Origin: Bradyrhizobium sp. CCBAU 051011
Lineage (GTDB): Bacteria; Pseudomonadota; Alphaproteobacteria; Rhizobiales; Xanthobacteraceae
Direction: 5' to 3'
DNA length: 64,000 nt
Assembly (NCBI RefSeq): GCF_009930815.1
Contig: NZ_CP022222.1
Span: forward strand, 7,916,501 to 7,980,500
Both the position numbers and the translations under genes were made by a program. Positions 42,703 to 52,319 of the stretch are shown here, piece after piece (within the stretch, counting starts at the first letter, position 1; every line of letters starts with the position of its first letter). Below the pieces are notes generated by a model. That model worked only from the letters and a program-made list of their open reading frames with translations, made no database searches and was not told the DNA's origin.

Positions 42703-42777
42703 AATCTCAAAACGCCTCTCGCCAGAAAATTCGACTCCCGCTCAATGGCTTGGAAGTTCTTCACGCACGACTAGGTC

Positions 42778-43555
42778 TCACCGCGCCGACTGGAGTCCCC
42801 TCTTCTGTTTGTGCGGCGATTGCGGAACGGCTCATTCATCTATGCCGTGCTGTCTGTGAAAGGATGCAATCGAAAGGTTGACGGATAGCTCGGGTAGCTC
42901 AAGGGCGCTTTTACCCGATCAGGGGACAGCGGGACATCGCGCAACCGCGGAGCAGTTTCGCTTGCAAACACATTCGCCAGCGCTGTGGATCATGCCCATC
43001 CCGTTACGGCTATTTTGCGCTGCACTCTTTGACTCTTTGCTATTAGCGCCTCCTGGCGGCTGCCGCATCTTCGGTCAAGCATCCGCGTGCAATTACGACG
43101 TCCGGTGGCAAAATGAGCTGGCGTCAAGTTTCCGGAACCTTCATAATCGATCACAGGAGGCATCAATTGCGGCCCGATTGGAAGGGCCTGGGCGAGGGAT
43201 GACTGACCCGGTCGGCGCATGCCCAATCAGAATAGCCTCTCTTCGCGAGTATCATCGTTGGAACTCCGCAAAGCGCATTCAAGCTAGCCATAATCCGCCA
43301 GTGTCCAGATCATGCCGCGCAAGTTTCTGCTAGTGTCTCTGCGGATCGCCCAACGCCGGATCACACAATGCCAACCGGCCGTGGTTGCGAGAACCCTTCT
43401 CTCGCCCCGTACTGGCCCCACGGCAACACTCGAACGCGGTAGCCCCACGGGCTCTCAATGTCAATCTTGCAAATTCCGTGGTACGATTTCTTGTGTGCGG
43501 GCCGATTCCGGTCTGCGCAGTAAGCGATCTCATTTGAGATTTAAGGGAGGGGCAT
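42778..43555. other. Intergenic region, no gene recognised
   Basis: Short frames in all phases without ribosome sites. No similarity to the matching region of the first module was found except close to the Lys-rich gene. Confidence 0.5.
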
Positions 43556-43618
43556 ATGGCCAAGAAAGCGAAGAAGACTACCGTTAAAAAGGCCAAAAAG
43601 AAGAAGATGAAGAAGTGA
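43556..43618 (+). CDS. Lys-rich micro-protein (20 residues), copy 2
   Basis: ATG 43556 follows GGGAGGGGC. The product is MAKKAKKTTVKKAKKKKMKK: 13 of 20 residues are Lys. It shares the MAKKAKK start with copy 1 (13784) and has the same neighbours (small membrane protein, then DUF736 on the other strand). Confidence 0.6.
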   Translation: MAKKAKKTTVKKAKKKKMKK

Positions 43619-43809
43619 GTCTTCAACGACCTTCTGCTCGTTCCTAGCACGATGCCTGCGGCGGCAACGTTTGGATGGTCGACGTCGCTTTGGTCTGAAT
43701 GGACCGACCAACGGTTGGGCCGGACCGAATGGCGCTTAGGGCACCGTGCAGTCCGGCCCTCAAATTCTTACAGCCTTTCTGCCAGCTCTGCCCTGAGTTG
43801 GCCGAGGCT

Positions 43810-43959
43810 CTAATGTAATCCATTCATCACCGTCACGACTTTCGTTAGCAGGACGCCAGTCGACGTCAGCGCGGCAAGGCTGATAATCATTTGCGCCAGG
43901 CAGGTGCGCTTTAGCGTCACCGTTTCTGGATCGGGAAACAACATGACCGGACTCGCCAT
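43810..43959 (-). CDS. Small single-span membrane protein (49 residues), copy 2
   Basis: The start MASPVMLFPDPETVTLKRTC (43959) with CGGAG upstream aligns with copy 1. Span: LAQMIISLAALTSTGVLLTKV; end VTVMNGLH. An upstream in-frame ATG at 44049 lengthens the frame but has no counterpart in copy 1. Confidence 0.58.
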   Translation of the reverse strand: MASPVMLFPDPETVTLKRTCLAQMIISLAALTSTGVLLTKVVTVMNGLH

Positions 43960-44172
43960 CGTCAGCTCCGTGAAGCGGTGAACGCGTTTGTAATGGCCGA
44001 GAAATAGGGTGAGTCGCGCCGATCGCGATGCAGTATATTTGTTGCTCATGAGGTTGACTCTTCACCGACTCGGCTGCGGCAATCTCGCGGGAACGAATTG
44101 AGATGCCGCGCCGAATCGCTTGCCTAAGTTCAGGTAAACAAAAGATTAACGGCTTCCGTCGCACGGCTAAAA

Positions 44173-44201
44173 GGCCCCGCCCGAGTGGGTTGGGCGGGGC
44201 T
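44173..44201 (-). terminator. Rho-independent terminator of DUF736, copy 2
   Basis: GGCCCCGCCC and GGGCGGGGCT pair around GAGTGGGTT; on the minus strand the stem is followed by TTTT. It lies 15 bases after the DUF736 stop. Confidence 0.8.
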
Positions 44202-44215
44202 CGGTGGAGAGAACC

Positions 44216-44533
44216 TCAGTCGCCGCTCTTCCGCGGCCGCGACCAGAGCAGGGTATGACCTTCGTCTTCATCCTCGAACAGGTTCGCGTAGATCGGCGCG
44301 TTGAACGAAGGATCATCGAGCTTGAGCGAAAGGTAGTCACGGCCCTCCTCTGAGCGCTTCGACCAGGCTGCCCCGATCTCGGCCCGGCCAACGTAGACGC
44401 GGTGGCTGGGCGCGTTCTCGTTTGTGCGGTTGGGCTCGGCGACGATGCGGACGCCCTTCGCCTGCACGCTCAGGGTGACGATCTCGCCCTGAAAATCATT
44501 GCCGACCTTCCTAAAGGAACCGATGTTAGCCAT
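44216..44533 (-). CDS. DUF736 protein, copy 2
   Basis: 105 residues, MANIGSFRKVGNDFQGEIVT, with the same core as copy 1 (AAWSKRSEEGRDYLSLKLDD, FNAPIYANLFEDEDEGHTLL). The frame is intact, unlike most of the second module, which suggests selection or recent duplication. AAGGAGAAGTGAC precedes the ATG. Confidence 0.93.
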   Translation of the reverse strand: MANIGSFRKVGNDFQGEIVTLSVQAKGVRIVAEPNRTNENAPSHRVYVGRAEIGAAWSKRSEEGRDYLSLKLDDPSFNAPIYANLFEDEDEGHTLLWSRPRKSGD

Positions 44534-44825
44534 GTCACTTCTCCTTGAATTTTCGAGCCCGCGACCACCGCGGCCTCGATGGTGATCGAGAGGCCGAATG
44601 ACGATCGGCGACGCATCCGCTCGCGGGCCGGAGCGCAGCGGAGGACGCTAGCCGGAAGACTTTCTTGGCTCGCGAGGAATGGGCGTCAGCCCAGGGGAAG
44701 AAAGTCTTAACGGCGGCGTTGCGGCTCAGACGATCGAGGCGGAGCCGGTCTTCGGCCAGATCAAGCCATCAAGAGGCAAGGTGCGTCCATGCGCTGAAAA
44801 GCCTTAAGGAGACGGGGCGGCGGAC
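44534..44825. other. Conserved non-coding block upstream of DUF736, copy 2
   Basis: Matches 14992-15285. Includes the TGGGC-gtca-GCCCA hairpin (44680-44693) and the segment CAGATCAAGCCATCAAGA, identical in both modules. Confidence 0.5.
44553..44579 (-). promoter_or_regulatory. Leader hairpin of DUF736, copy 2 (type II leader)
   Basis: The 27 bases are identical to 15012-15038 in the first module: TCGAG-c-CCGCG pairing with CGCGG-c-CTCGA. The bases between hairpin and ribosome site differ, so the hairpin itself appears constrained. Confidence 0.55.
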
Positions 44826-44915
44826 ATTGGTTGTCCTGTACAAAAGGTCTAGCGGTTCAGCGAAGAAAGGAACAAACGTGCGGGAGAATTCGGGCGTCGG
44901 CCGCCGAAATAGCCG

Positions 44916-45362
44916 TTAGAGAACGCCCGCGCCGACACTACCAGGCGAATGATCGACATAACGGCCGTGAAGTGCTCTGAGGAGACCGCCTCTCGCTGCG
45001 ATACCCGTTCTTGGCGATCTCGACGCGCCTAACGATTGAAGAGAACCCTGGGCGCCGAGCCGAAGGGCTATAGCCGTCCTGGCCGCGAGAACTGGTTGAC
45101 GTTCGGTTCGCCCTTCCCTGACTGACTGAAGCGGGCCAAGCTCGGCCAATACGGTCATACGCGCCCGATTCCGTGTCACCGCACCAAGCGAGGATGGGCA
45201 CCCCAACGTCCGATATCCAAGAATCACATGAAAACCAGCAACGGCCGCCGGCGTGGCAAAGACTGCCGCCATGGCGGCGCGCAAGACGAATGACCGCGCG
45301 ATGGCAAAGGTGATCTGATCGATGCGGAGCATCAGCGCGGCGGCAGCGATGCCGACGAGCAA
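44916..45362 (-). pseudogene. Remnant of a membrane-protein gene
   Basis: The frame begins MLVGIAAAALMLRIDQITFA with hydrophobic stretches (ARSFVLRAAMAAVFATPAAV, GFHVILGYRTLG) and then degenerates into low-complexity Arg/Ala sequence; an overlapping frame (44938-45201) carries part of the continuation. No family confirmed. From 45363 to 45663 nothing is recognised. Confidence 0.4.
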
Positions 45363-45663
45363 CGCAACCGATGGCGCCCGCGCACTAGGAAATCCATCAC
45401 GCCGGCAGTGAACCTAACTAGGAATGGAAGGGCGTCTAGGCGAGAGCAAAGATCGGAGCAGAATACCCGATGCGAAGGTATTGACGAAGTCCGAGAGCCA
45501 TTCGCGCGTTCACCATGACCTGGACGCGAGGTTCCACACCAAAGCCGGAAATAGGCTCACTGTCTAACCGCTTCGAGGTGGCGAATGTGCCCGGGTGGCG
45601 CGATTGCGTCGGTTACGACGCTTACCCTATGCAGGGAGATTTCGAAATCGGCATGGACGCCGC

Positions 45664-46221
45664 TCACGCGCCGCTATCCCCAAACTTCCAGACCGGGATG
45701 CCGAGTCGTTTCGCCTTGTCGGCGAGATTGCTCTGGATGCCAGTGCCGGGGAAGACCATGACGCCGATCGGCAAGATCTCCAGCATCGCATCATTGCGCT
45801 TGAACGGTGCGGCCTTGGCCGTGCTCGGTCCAGTCGGGCTTGAAAGCAAATCGGCCGTGAGCCGCTCGAGTTCGACCGATCTGATTTCCGAGCCGTCCTG
45901 CTCACGCTGGCTCTTCCGCTGCGCTTGCTCATTGTCGTCGAGCTCGCGCTCAATGCGCTCTGTTGCACGGTGCAGGTTGACGGTCGACCAGAGCAGGTCA
46001 TCGAGATCCGGGTCGAGGCGAGTGTCGCTTAGGGTTGCGACGAGGGCGTCGAAGATATCGGCGACAGCACCCACGATCATCTTGCTTTCGGGAAGCGATC
46101 TCGGGTCTGGCTCGTCGTTGAAAGCACGGTAGCCAAAGAGCTGAAGTTCGCTAATGACGTGATCAATCGGGGATGAGCCGTGCGTTGGTTCGAAATCGAG
46201 GTCGTTGCGATCGGATGTCAT
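45664..46221 (-). pseudogene. DUF2493 protein, copy 2, internal deletion
   Basis: The N-terminal 123 residues align with copy 1 (SPIDHVISELQLFGYRAFND, SVELERLTA), then about 120 residues including most of the Rossmann-like domain are missing. The junction reads LLSSPTGPSTAKAAPF, which in the next frame is FAFKPDWTEHG, the expected sequence. So a deletion caused a frameshift that a 1-base insertion (GGCCAAG) later corrected. The C-terminus VMVFPGTGIQSNLADKAKRL is in frame. Probably non-functional. Confidence 0.82.
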
Positions 46222-46567
46222 GGTCGAGGTCCTTTGCCCGGATCGGCCGCGCCCATCGCGGCCTTCGTGCGATCACCTGACGGCGGGCGGAACGGACCAG
46301 AACCCGAAGCGAAGCGAAGGGCCGCAGCGACAGCGGAGGATGGCGAAGTCCGGCTATTTTGGTTCGCGATGCAAAGGCGCGTGGCCGGGCCCCCGCGTAA
46401 CTTTCTTCGCGGGGTGAACAGCGCCGGCGGAAAATAGCCGGGCGCAGCCATTGGCGGTCCGTTCCGATTGCTGTCCGATCGCCCTCTAGAAGGCCAGGGC
46501 ACGGCCTCTCCCGGCACCATGGACCTTCCATCGACCTGCCGTGACGACGGCGCCAGCAACGCTGGCT
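46222..46567 (-). ncRNA. Conserved structured intergenic region, copy 2 (ncRNA or leader candidate)
   Basis: Counterpart of 16704-17075. The leader hairpin GGCCGCG-cccat-CGCGGCC (46245-46263) and the long stem CGGCTATTTT (46351-46360) with AAAATAGCCG (46431-46440) are unchanged. The loop has gained a CCCCGCG...CGCGGGG hairpin. The box CCGATCGCCCTCTAGAAGGC is also kept. Transcription is not shown. Confidence 0.4.
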
Positions 46568-47620
46568 TTAACCCTCCGCCATCACCAAGAAGCGGGCAAC
46601 GTCCTGCGGCGCGAGCTGAATGCGCATGGCCGCTCGAAGCTCGTGGATGCCGAACGTGCGGAGATCCTCATTAAAATCTCCCAACCGAGGAGACAAAGCG
46701 ATCGCCACGATACCAGCAGCCTCCGAGCGCTGCCTTAGGACGGCCGTTGCTGCGTCTCCCGCTGCATCCGCATCCCGGACGATGTAGAGGCGACGCAGCG
46801 TCGGCGGGAGCAGCATGGCAGCGAGGTGATTGGCCGATAGTGCGGCGGCCATCGGCAAGGCAGGCAGTGCGTTGCGCAGCGACAGGATGGTTTCGATCCC
46901 TTCGCCCGCGACAAGCACATCATTCGCCGTACCGAAACGAACTGCGTTGCCGAGCAGATCGCCCATTGCCCGTCGTGGTGTGTCGATCGGCGCGTTGCCG
47001 AGCCTAACCGGGTCAAAACCCTCGGGATTGAGCCAGGTCCGATGCGCGCCTGTCATCCGGCCATCGAGATCGGTGACGCGGGCAATCATTGCAGGCCAAA
47101 TCTCGGTCCGCGCGTCCTCATCGAGCTGATAGTAGCAGCGTGGGTGGAAGCGCAGGCTCGCTCCGTGGTGCGGCTCAAAAATGGCGCGTCCGCGCAAATA
47201 CGCCTCCACGATGGTCCCGTCGATCGGCCGAGATATCGCGAACAGCCGCCGCGCCGCTTCCGGCGATCCTGCCTTTACTGTTGCGCGGACGGGCTTCGTT
47301 GGGAGATCCGGGTGCGCCCGAGGCAGCTCAAGGAAGCGCGTTGCCTCGTTCACGACACCGCGAAATTCTATGAGGCCGCAGGTTTCGCGGATGATGTCGA
47401 GGAGATCACCATGTTAGCCCGTGGCGGCGTCGGTCCATTTGCCCGCAGCTCCCTTCGGAGATTTCAGTAACCGCACGAACATCGAGCGGCCAGGCGTGTT
47501 GCGGACGTCGCCGACCAGCCAGTAGCGCCCCACGCGCCGACCGTTGGAGAGATAGTGGCGGCATACCGACTCGGCCTCGCGCGCGAGGCGGCATGCCAGT
47601 TCGGAAGAATCGAACAGCAT
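46568..47620 (-). pseudogene. Toprim-domain protein, copy 2, with a premature stop
   Basis: From ATG 47620 (MLFDSSELACRLAREAESVC) the frame aligns with copy 1 until WTDAATG, where TAA (47414-47416) stands where copy 1 has GAA. The same frame then continues HGDLLDII and runs intact to the end, with VLVAGEGIETILSL and RLYIVRDADAAGDAA. A single G-to-T change explains the break. Re-initiation at 47353 would give 261 residues with a complete Toprim domain. Confidence 0.85.
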
Positions 47621-48407
47621 CAGGCGGCCTCGCCGTGGGCAGGTTCTTCCGCTGGGCTCAAGGCGAGATCAGGCAAGAACGCGAGCAGATAATCCGCGAC
47701 TTTGCTGGCCTGCGAAGCGGCGCGGACGATTGCGCGATTGTCTTCGCGGAGCACCTCAAGCCACGAACTAATGTAGTCCGCATGCCGCACGGTCGGCACG
47801 ATGCCGAGCGAAGCACAGCAGAATGCAGCGGATATTTCCGCGATGATTTCCTCGAAGGCGTATTTCTTGGTGCCGTAACTTCCGGATAGATCCCGGTTGA
47901 GACGAGAGGAATGGCCGCTGGCATGACCCAACTCGTGCAGAGCCGTGCGGTGCCAATTGATCGGCCCAAAGTAGGCGGCCGGAAATGGCACCTGAACGTA
48001 GTCCTCAGAAGGACAATAGAAAGCTCGGTAACCGCCGATCCGAAGATCGATGCAGCTGGCACTAATCAGCGCTTCGACTTGCGGCTCGATCATGTGAGGT
48101 AACGGGAGAGGCGCCATAGTCGACACCTCGGCTGGCAGCCCGTCACATTGGTCGGTATTGAAGACCGTAAAACGTTTCAGAAAGGGAATACAGCGCCCCA
48201 TAGGATCAGGATGTTAATGCCGCTATATCGCCGATGTGTTGCTGCGTTGTAAGGCATGGCAAGCGGCGCCTTCGCCGCGGCCGTTCCCCACGGCTGGACC
48301 CAGGGCACGCACCCCGCCTCTAGCTCGGCAATCAGCCTATTCGTAATCTCGTCATAAAAATTGGTCCGGCTGGGGCTGCTCTGCGAAACTTGATTGTGCC
48401 TGAACAT
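47620..48407 (-). pseudogene. ardC: ArdC-like antirestriction protein, internal deletion
   Basis: N-terminal part (48407-48178) reads MFRHNQVSQSSPSRTNFYDE and ends YSGINILILWGAV, the ArdC ssDNA-binding start. About 70 residues are then missing and the frame shifts. The C-terminal zincin part (ORF from 48201) has FLKRFTVFNTDQCDGLP, the metal site ALHELGHASGH, and KKYAFEEIIAEISAAF. ArdC proteins protect incoming DNA from restriction. The split product is probably inactive as antirestriction. Its stop overlaps toprim copy 2 (TGATG), as the helicase does in module 1. Confidence 0.82.
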
Positions 48408-48420
48408 CGCGATTCTCCGC

Positions 48421-48460
48421 GACGGGCACCGCGAGCCTCTCTCGCGGCTATAAACCCGTC
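48421..48460 (-). promoter_or_regulatory. Leader hairpin of ardC (type I leader)
   Basis: Outer stem GACGGG (48421-48426) with CCCGTC (48455-48460), inner stem CCGCGAG (48429-48435) with CTCGCGG (48441-48447). Compared with the parB leader the inner stem bases differ on both sides, so pairing is preserved. It ends 13 bases before the ATG with GGAGAAT between. Confidence 0.65.
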
Positions 48461-48559
48461 ACGACAATCAAGGCCGCCACTCTTGGCTCTGGAGATCTCC
48501 TCGTCTTGGCCATCGGTGGGTCTCGACAGTGAATGCGATCCAGAGTCCCATCCTTCTCG

Positions 48560-49495
48560 AAGCCCAGGTCGTGGCCAGACGGTGTCGTTGCTGACCTCCC
48601 GGGTGACCACGCTGGCGCTGCCGCCTACCGCGATCACTCTGCTGGGCGCGGGACCCGTGCAGACCGGCTGCTGCTGGCTTGCGGTCTGGCGCCGTACCTG
48701 ATGGCGGGCGCGTTCGCCGGCGTTACCGTGCATCGCCTCTCGCACCAGTGGATATTGTTGATCGCCAACTTGGCGGCAAGCTGGCCACGATTCCGCTGCT
48801 GGTGGGCCTCGGATAATCGATGGTCCAGCTGTGTACGGCGACGGCGCTGGTCGGGGTGGCGGCGGTAATCGCCGAGCTGGCTTATCTGGCGTGCGTACCA
48901 ACCCTGGTGCACCAGACTCGGCTGGTCCAGGCGCAGAGTTTGTTGAGCTCCGCAGGCGCGCGCATTGGCAGCGGTCCGCTCCTAGCCGGCTGGCTGGTGA
49001 GCGCGTTCTCCGCGCCGACTGCGATCCTGGCCGACTCGGCCTCGTTCCTGCTCGCCGCTGCATTGCTGACGCTCGTGCCGATGCGCGCGGCCGCGCGATC
49101 AGCGGTCGCGTCGACCAGCTACTCGGCCAAATGGCTGAGGGCTAACCAGTGTGTTCGGCACCCGATTCTGCAGGCAGTCACGTTGGCCACTGGCACCTTC
49201 ATCTTTTGGTACCGCACATTCGGCGGCTTTCCTGCTGCACCTGACGAAAGATCTGGGTTTGGAAGACGGGACCCGTAGGCATAATGCTCGGTATCGGTGC
49301 ACTCGGTGGCGCCGTCGGCGCGGTCACCGCACCGTGGGCGGGACGTGCGATCGGCCTCGGGCCGGTGCTGGTCGCGCAGGCGCTCAGCGCTGGAGGCATG
49401 AGCTTGGCGGCGCTTCTCACCGGGTCGCGGTGGTGTGCGTGGCACTGTGTCAGTCCCTTTGGTTGGCCAAGGGATTTAGTCAGCGGTGAAGGCCA
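48560..49495 (+). pseudogene. MFS exporter gene, multiply frameshifted
   Basis: Pieces in three frames align end to end: LLACGLAPYLMAGAFAGVTV and WILLIANLAAS; then LCTATALVGVAAVIAELAYL, RLVQAQSLLSSAGARIGSGP, LLAGWLVSAFSAPTAILADS; then MLGIGALGGAVGAVTAPWAG and GPVLVAQALSAGG. This is the order expected of an enterobactin-exporter-like MFS protein. At least three frame breaks make it non-functional. Confidence 0.72.
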
Positions 49496-49529
49496 AGCTA
49501 GTCCAATGTTTTGATCACCATAAGCGGTC

Positions 49530-49720
49530 CCGTCTGCCGGTTAGAGACGCAAACTGTGCGTGTGTCGCAGCGGCGACCGCCAACCACAGCACCAGCGCCG
49601 CACCCAGCACGCTGCTGGCCAGCAACGTGGCACGCAGGCCCAATGGCAGCACCCGCCGCCGCCGACCAGCGCGCCCAGTGGCGCCAGCCCCACACCACGC
49701 TCCGGATGCTCGCGTTTACC
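49530..49720 (-). pseudogene. Inverted C-terminal MFS fragment
   Basis: On the minus strand LAPLGALVGGG and then LGLRATLLASSVLGAALVLW read as the last helices of an MFS transporter, opposite in direction to the adjacent MFS remnant. This implies an inversion or a second, unrelated fragment. Confidence 0.4.
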
Positions 49721-49803
49721 CGGCCCTGTATCCGGTGCCGGGCAAGCGCATATCGAATGGGGACCGGCTGGAATCCGTACAGGACGAGACAAGTGGATAG
49801 AGA

Positions 49804-50637
49804 GTCGTCCGTAAAGAACCCGGATTTCAGTTCGGGACAAGCTGAAGGCGGAGAATGAGCTGGACGAGGGTTTGGCGCAACAGAGCTGCAGCCAGCGGAG
49901 GAGACGGCGGAAGTTGTAGCCGGCGGCGGGCGAGGATGGCATTGGTGGCATCGCCCTAGCGGTGCCAGAAATAGTTGCGGCCCAACCGGTGTTCGGACTT
50001 GAGATTGCCGACGGCCGGTTCGACGACTGAGCGGCCGCGCAGCTCGCGTGTGGCGTCACCCGCCGCCTCGGGCCAAACGCCCTGAATGTGTAATCGGCTG
50101 GCGCATTGTAGCCGCGATAGCCTTTGTCGAAAACCATTCGTCGTAGCGCGTCAGCGGGGGACGATCGAACACCAGGCGGTTCTGGAAGAACTCCTCGCCG
50201 CAGAAGAACTGGTAATAGGACTTTCTCATCCAGCACTCCCACAGCCCTTCATCGGAAAGGTCGTGGGTGGGCTTGAGGACGGCAAGTCAGCCGCGTCAGC
50301 AGCGGTCGTCGGCCCGGCTTGTCCTGGTAAACCGCCGAACCGTTCCTCGAGGAACGACCAATAGATCGTGCACGCAAACGTCACCAGCATGCTTCATGTG
50401 GATGATGCGCCCAGCCGCGAGCGCAGAGGATCGACCTGTCCGTCGTCCCATCGTTCCTTGGGTCGCTATCTTCTGCTCCGATGCGACCACGGAATCACGA
50501 CCCGCTATTCGCTGGAATCGCAAAAATGAAAATCGCAAGCTTTCCGGCCTTCAAACCCGAAAAGCGTGTAATGTCAAACCTCACGCCGCTACAAAATCGA
50601 CTGCCGCTCAATGGCTTGGACAGCTCATCACGAGCTA
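49804..50637. mobile_element. Degraded IS5-type element
   Basis: Left end GTCGTCCGTAAAGAAC resembles the IS5-type end GTCGGCCGTGAAGAAC of copies A and B. Transposase scraps on the minus strand include MVFDKGYRGYNAPADYTFRA and PAAGYNFRRLLRWLQL. A large internal deletion and many frameshifts are present. It is related to, but more diverged than, copies A and B. Confidence 0.72.
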
Positions 50638-50869
50638 CCGCCAGGGACAGGCTTAGGTTCGAATCGTTGTGCGGCTTAGTCCCTGCCGCGCGCACATCAA
50701 AATCCTTTCGATGAGCACCTAAGCGCGCGGAGCCGATACCTCTTCTCGAGTCATCGTCTGCGCATCGTAAATTCTGATCTGAAGCATTGGAAAGCGCTTC
50801 TTCAGATCTTTGAACCTCCTCCGAATTGATGGACACCTGTAGTAGGCTCGAAGAGCCAGGAGGTGTCGG

Positions 50870-51190
50870 ATGGAAGGACGTCAACGTCGGTCGTTTACGG
50901 ACGACTACAAGCGGCAAGCGGTTGATCTCGTAGCGTCGAGCGGGCGCTCGATCGGATCTGTTGCCAAGGAGCTTGGGCTGCGCGATTCCGTGCTGCGGCG
51001 GTGGATGGAGCAGCGAGGGGCTCGGCTGGAGCCGACGGCGGCGACGCGGCGCCCCACAACGCAGGCGACGCTGCCGTCGGCGGACCACGCGGCAGAGATC
51101 GCGCGTTTGCAGCGAGAGAACGAGCGGCTGCGCATGGAGCGCGACATTTTAAAAAAGTCGATCGCGATCTTTGCTGGAACACGGACATGA
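50870..51190 (+). CDS. IS3-family transposase OrfA
   Basis: 106 residues: helix-turn-helix (RSFTDDYKRQAVDLVASSGR, SIGSVAKELGLRDSVLRRWM) and a leucine-zipper-like C-terminus (AEIARLQRENERLRMERDIL, KKSIAIF). A8-like slippage site TTTTAAAAAAG at the end is typical of IS3 frameshifting to OrfB. It binds the IS ends. Confidence 0.93.
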   Translation: MEGRQRRSFTDDYKRQAVDLVASSGRSIGSVAKELGLRDSVLRRWMEQRGARLEPTAATRRPTTQATLPSADHAAEIARLQRENERLRMERDILKKSIAIFAGTRT

Positions 51191-52047
51191 GATTCCGCTT
51201 CATCGAAGATCGCCGCGCCGACTATCCGGTGACGCTCCTGTGCGACGTGCTCGGCGTCTCGCCGGCCGGCTATTATGCCTGGCGCTCGCGCCCGGAGAGC
51301 CGACGATCTGCTGCCAATCGTGACCTCGTCGACGACATCAGGCGGGTCCACCGCGACACCCGCGGGCGTTATGGCAGCCCGCGTATCCATGTCGAGTTGA
51401 AGGCTCAGGGCCGCGGGGCGAGCCGTGGTCGCATCGAGCGGTTGATGCGGCGTCACGGCATCAGGGCCATCATGGCGCGGCCACGCCGGGTGCGGACCAC
51501 CGACAGCCGCCACGACCTGCCGATCGCCCCGAATCTGCTCGACCGCAACTTCATCGCCACTGCTCGGAACCAGATCTGGCTGGCCGATATCACCTACATC
51601 GAGACCGATCCGGGTTGGCTCTATCTGGCCGCCGTCATGGATCTGTACAGCCGCAGGATTGTCGGCTGGGCGATGGCGGATCATTTGCGCGCCGACCTGC
51701 CCTTGGCGGCTTTGCGGATGGCGATCTCGGCGCAGCGGTCAAGTGCCGGCCTGATCCACCATTCCGATCGCGGCGTTCAATATGCCTCGGCGGATTACCG
51801 CAAGCTGATGCAATCCGCCGGCCTCAGGGCGTCAATGAGCCGCAAGGGCGACTGCTATGACAATGCTCCGATGGAGAGCTTCTTTCACACGCTCAAGACG
51901 GAGCTCGTCCACCACAGGCACTATGCAACACGGGCAGAAGCCACACGGGATATCTTTGCCTATATCGAGGGCTTCTACAATCGGACTCGTCGTCACTCCG
52001 CCATCGGCTTTATCAGCCCGATCGAGATGGAGCTAAAAGCAGCTTAA
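51187..52047 (+). CDS. IS3-family transposase OrfB (DDE integrase core)
   Basis: 286 residues from MRFRFIEDRRADYPVTLLCD. rve-type core with DDE residues: WLADITYIETDPGWLYLAAV, LIHHSDRGVQYAS, and SRKGDCYDNAPMESFFHTLK. It overlaps orfA as ATGA and is normally made as an OrfAB fusion by frameshifting. Confidence 0.94.
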   Translation: MRFRFIEDRRADYPVTLLCDVLGVSPAGYYAWRSRPESRRSAANRDLVDDIRRVHRDTRGRYGSPRIHVELKAQGRGASRGRIERLMRRHGIRAIMARPRRVRTTDSRHDLPIAPNLLDRNFIATARNQIWLADITYIETDPGWLYLAAVMDLYSRRIVGWAMADHLRADLPLAALRMAISAQRSSAGLIHHSDRGVQYASADYRKLMQSAGLRASMSRKGDCYDNAPMESFFHTLKTELVHHRHYATRAEATRDIFAYIEGFYNRTRRHSAIGFISPIEMELKAA

Positions 52048-52319
52048 CCCTGTCCATTTTTTCGGGGGAAGATCACTTCTGCCCCTGACTTTGCTCCGTC
52101 TCTGCTGACAAATTCGGCTTTCAATCGACCATCCACTTCAAGCGCGTAGCCTGGCGTGGGCAGTTCGCGTGCGGCAGCAACCATTTCGTTTCTCCCTCGC
52201 ATTGGGATTGTTGGAAGATAATAGCCTAAAGCGGGATGGGGTTAGGTTGAATCGATTTGGGATTCCCAAATCAGCTTGTTTCTGATTCACCATGCCGGCT
52301 GGGCAGGAGGCCGGCATGG

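Larger units (their letters stand above)
41231..42771. mobile_element. IS5-type insertion sequence, copy A (1,541 bp), defective
   Basis: Inverted ends GTCGGCCGTGAAGAAC and GTCGTGCGTGAAGAAC; flanking 6-bp direct repeat TAGGTC at 41225-41230 and 42772-42777. Nearly identical to copy B (61594-63136) except for a 2-base deletion near 41624 that breaks the transposase. A 35-base hairpin (42668-42702) lies upstream of the transposase gene. Confidence 0.9.
50811..52075. mobile_element. IS3-family insertion sequence (1,265 bp) with 3-bp target duplication
   Basis: Ends TGAACCTCCTCCGAA and TGATCTTCCCCCGAA (inverted, then both ATGGACA), giving about 19 matches in 25. Flanked by CTT at 50808-50810 and 52076-52078. 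Contains orfA and orfB with a 4-base overlap. All parts are intact. Confidence 0.9.
50719..52184 (-). pseudogene. Small conserved gene interrupted by an IS3 element
   Basis: Start MVAAARELPTPGYALEVDGR at 52184 with AGGGAGA upstream, running to SGAE at 52079. The rest, DLKKRFPMLQIRIYDAQTMT and REEVSAPRA, lies at 50810-50719 beyond the IS. Removing the IS and one copy of the 3-bp duplication (AAG on this strand) restores an exact 65-residue frame homologous to the gene at 25411-25668. Confidence 0.85.
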
